Assembly (NCBI GenBank): GCA_035353615.1
Contig: DAOPZY010000007.1
Coordinates: 1 to 64,000, forward strand
Direction of reading: 5' to 3'
Length of the DNA: 64,000 nucleotides
Source of the DNA: CAXXOK01 sp035353615
GTDB taxonomy: Bacteria; Bacillota; Clostridia; Christensenellales; Aristaeellaceae
In this document: one piece after another, positions 61,925 to 64,000 of the stretch
Numbering within the stretch: the stretch's first letter is position 1
Layout: each line of letters starts with the position of its first letter
Notes under the pieces: generated by a model
Seen by the model: only the letters and a program-made list of their open reading frames with translations
Database searches by the model: none
Told to the model about the DNA's origin: nothing
Program-made: the position numbers and the translations under genes

Positions 61925-63931
61925 TTACGGTTTGTAGAAATGATCGATCTTAACGCAGCGCCCGCCGCTCAGCTGGTACTGAAGCACCCACAGCTTGTTT
62001 TCAAGGTTGGTGCAGGTATATTGCACGGTGCGGGTCCCGTCCGCATTGTTCAGCACAACGCCAACGTTCTGCCCTTCGTAATACAGGTTACGGCTTCCGT
62101 CCTGATTCACCGGCATGCCAAAATCCTTAAACGCGGCGGTGATTTCACCTTCGGAACTGCCAATGCCAACGCCGCGCGGGCCGGTTGCGATGTCCCGGTT
62201 CATTTCAATGCGCACCAGCTGCCACTGGTTGCCATCCAGTAAAAACACGGCGTAACCCCAGTCGTATTCCAGATGCTGCGCCTGCATATCCAGCGTAAGG
62301 TAAGTGGTATCGGTCGTGGATTTCGGCTCGCCAAACTGCGTTTTAAAATCCTCGATAACCGTATCGTTCAGCGCAAAGCCGGAGAACGTATCCTCGCCGC
62401 CGTACATTTCCAGCGGATACGGTTTCACCTCAAACTTGTAACCAACCTCCATGGTGCTGGACTGTTTGCCGTACCCGTTGACGGCAATCGCGCGCAGGGT
62501 AACCCTGCCGGAAGGCAGCGTGATGGGCGTTCCGTCAAACTTGGGGCTGATGGCCGGGTCCGGCTGGGAGCCGTCGATGGTGTAATAGAAGGTCTGATTA
62601 TCCTCCATGGCCAGCTGTTCCTTGGTTTTTTTGCGCCGTTGCTCCTTGGTGTCGGTGCTGTCGCCAGCGCGGATGGAGACGGTTTTCAGCTTGGTGTAGG
62701 TGTTGGGGGCAAGGTTGCTCTTAGGCGCGGAAGGGGTTGGGTAATAAACGGTGTAGGAGACTTTCATTTCATCGCTGACCAGATCCTCCACCACACACAC
62801 AGCGCGCAGGTTATACGTGCCCTCGGGGATGGTGACGGTGTTGTTGGTCACCAGCTTGCCATCCTTGGGCAAAACAGCGCTGTCATCCAGGGTGTAATAA
62901 ATATCATACCCCTGCGGCGAGGTGACCGTGATTTGCTGCTCCAGCTCATAGCGGCCGGAGGTATGCGCCGTATCCACCTGAGGCGAGTTGGGGATAAAAT
63001 CCTTGCGCTGCTGCCGGAAGCTGTCCTTATCGGTATTGTTGTAGGCTTCCAGCATCACCGCGGCGGCTTCGGGATCGCGGTTATTGTCCAGATAGATGTT
63101 GATGAGCGCCGTATAGGCCTCGGAACGCGCGGGGCTGACGGTATCAATCAAAGTTTTGTAAAGCGCCTCAGCCTGATCGTCCATATTGTTCAGCTCGTAC
63201 GCGGACCCCAGCAGCATCAGCCCATCATAGTTTTCCGGATCGATCACGTTGGCCACGCGAAAGGCCATGATCGCGTCCTCCATGTCGCCCATATCCATGT
63301 ATTCTTGCCCCACAAGCCAGTAGGCCTGCGCCGGAGCGTCGTTCCAATCCTTCAGCAGGGCGTTACGTTCGGTTTCCCGAACGGCGTCGGTGCTTGCGGC
63401 CAGCTCCAGCATCTGCTCACTGGCAGCCATGACGCGCTTGCGCGCGGTCATGCGCTGGCCGGAATCCGACGAGTTCAGGTACAGCAGGTATCCGCCGGCG
63501 GCCGCGATCAGCAGCCCCACGCAGATCACGCCAATCAGCATCCAGTTAATCGGGTGCTGCGATACCACCTTCGCCTTGCCGTGGTGGGAAACCACCTGCC
63601 GCGTGCGCACATTACCGCGCACCGGCACGCCCCGGTGGGTGTTGGGGCGGCTGGCAAACGTGTCCAGCGTAGGTTTGGCGGGCTTGGGCGGTTTGCGGCG
63701 CACGCCGCGCTCCTGCTCCACCGGAAGCGGCGACATATCATAATCCCCATATTCGGGAATATCCGCGCGGGATTCGTCCGGCAGGGGCGCGGGCGAAGCG
63801 TTGCGGCGGCCCTGCCGGATGGCCCGCACCCCGGTTTCGCCGGTGTTGCTGCGGCGGTGCGGCATCGCGCCGCACACATCGCAGAGGATCGCGTCGTCGG
63901 GAAGATAACTTCCGCAGCGTTCACAGATCAT
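61925..63931 (-). CDS. Zinc-ribbon, TPR and chitobiase-C-like repeat membrane protein
   Basis: 668 residues. An N-terminal zinc ribbon (CERCG and CDVCG, residues 3-22) is followed by a disordered Pro/Arg-rich segment (about 25-125) and one membrane helix (WMLIGVICVGLLIAAAGGYL, about 129-150). A TPR region follows (about 190-295; AYWLVGQEYMDMGDMEDAIM), then two beta-rich units typical of chitobiase/beta-hexosaminidase C-terminal modules (YDIYYTLDDSA; QTFYYTIDGSQPDP, about 330-510) and a C-terminal domain of unknown type. The topology puts the zinc ribbon inside and the rest outside. It may be an envelope scaffold; no enzyme motif is seen. The ATG follows GAGGAACGTACAGCC. Confidence 0.75.
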   Translation of the reverse strand: MICERCGSYLPDDAILCDVCGAMPHRRSNTGETGVRAIRQGRRNASPAPLPDESRADIPEYGDYDMSPLPVEQERGVRRKPPKPAKPTLDTFASRPNTHRGVPVRGNVRTRQVVSHHGKAKVVSQHPINWMLIGVICVGLLIAAAGGYLLYLNSSDSGQRMTARKRVMAASEQMLELAASTDAVRETERNALLKDWNDAPAQAYWLVGQEYMDMGDMEDAIMAFRVANVIDPENYDGLMLLGSAYELNNMDDQAEALYKTLIDTVSPARSEAYTALINIYLDNNRDPEAAAVMLEAYNNTDKDSFRQQRKDFIPNSPQVDTAHTSGRYELEQQITVTSPQGYDIYYTLDDSAVLPKDGKLVTNNTVTIPEGTYNLRAVCVVEDLVSDEMKVSYTVYYPTPSAPKSNLAPNTYTKLKTVSIRAGDSTDTKEQRRKKTKEQLAMEDNQTFYYTIDGSQPDPAISPKFDGTPITLPSGRVTLRAIAVNGYGKQSSTMEVGYKFEVKPYPLEMYGGEDTFSGFALNDTVIEDFKTQFGEPKSTTDTTYLTLDMQAQHLEYDWGYAVFLLDGNQWQLVRIEMNRDIATGPRGVGIGSSEGEITAAFKDFGMPVNQDGSRNLYYEGQNVGVVLNNADGTRTVQYTCTNLENKLWVLQYQLSGGRCVKIDHFYKP

Positions 63932-64000
63932 GGCTGTACGTTCCTCGCTTTCCAGAAAAGGCTTCGGGGGCCGATGCGCGGCTCAACCAGCCGCGACCCG

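Noticed and set aside
1..64000. tRNA and rRNA genes
   Set aside because: Intergenic regions were scanned by eye for T-loop GGTTCRANTC with acceptor stems and for conserved rRNA segments; none was found.

Overview
This window looks like a high-GC, strictly anaerobic member of the Bacillota (class Clostridia), probably from a draft or metagenome assembly. The signs are: AGGAGG ribosome-binding sites; sigma-A type promoters, most with 17-bp spacers; an infC-rpmI-rplT operon behind an L20-type leader; rubrerythrin; the LL-diaminopimelate aminotransferase branch of lysine/peptidoglycan synthesis; a single-chain PurL; and the murB-rapZ pair. A run of exactly 100 N (17143-17242) is a scaffold gap. 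No rRNA, tRNA, CRISPR array, phage or transposase gene was found.

Layout. 1-1062: no convincing protein gene, but a leftward promoter, a rightward promoter and a run of strong hairpins (possible structured RNA). 1063-3863 (+): MATE exporter, proB-like kinase, small membrane protein. 4054-11984 (-): a two-step signalling operon, a 7TM-PAS-GGDEF-REC-GGDEF-EAL protein split by one in-frame TAG, then a hybrid sensor kinase with two solute-binding domains (ATGA overlap). 12235-13874 (+): infC-rpmI-rplT. 14386-15843 (-): a GMP-synthase paralogue without a working glutaminase. 16216-16956 (+): nitroreductase. 17834-31606 (+): a nearly complete purine pathway (purE, C, F, M, N, separate IMP cyclohydrolase, AICAR formyltransferase, D, L, B). 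32128-34312 (+): dapF, dapL. 34445-37937 (+): heterodimeric ABC exporter. 38074-46765 (+): an unrecognised four-gene set with a lipoprotein, a membrane protein, a tubulin/FtsZ-like protein and a giant actin/Hsp70-fold ATPase. 47222-51203: YgeA-type racemase (-) divergent from a glycosyltransferase and a polytopic membrane protein. 51362-52690 (-): QueH fused to a DinB-like domain. 52956-56806 (+): secreted CHAP protein, rubrerythrin, acetyltransferase, glycosyltransferase. 57235-59187 (-): rapZ, murB. 59392-60327 (+): corA. 61121-63931 (-): DUF998-like protein and a zinc-ribbon/TPR membrane protein.

Two things stand out. First, 38074-46765 pairs tubulin-like and actin-like proteins with envelope proteins, which suggests an undescribed cytoskeletal or membrane-remodelling machine. 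Second, a 160-190 bp family of chained hairpins occurs at eight loci. At every one it lies just 3' of a stop codon and has the same polarity as the gene before it, so it behaves like a 3'-UTR element rather than a randomly inserted repeat. At four loci it is followed by a second conserved module that resembles a terminator with an internal hairpin.

The genes are mostly housekeeping (nucleotide synthesis, translation, wall precursors) with accessory envelope and signalling functions. Many true starts lie inside the longest open frame; I chose starts by Shine-Dalgarno spacing.
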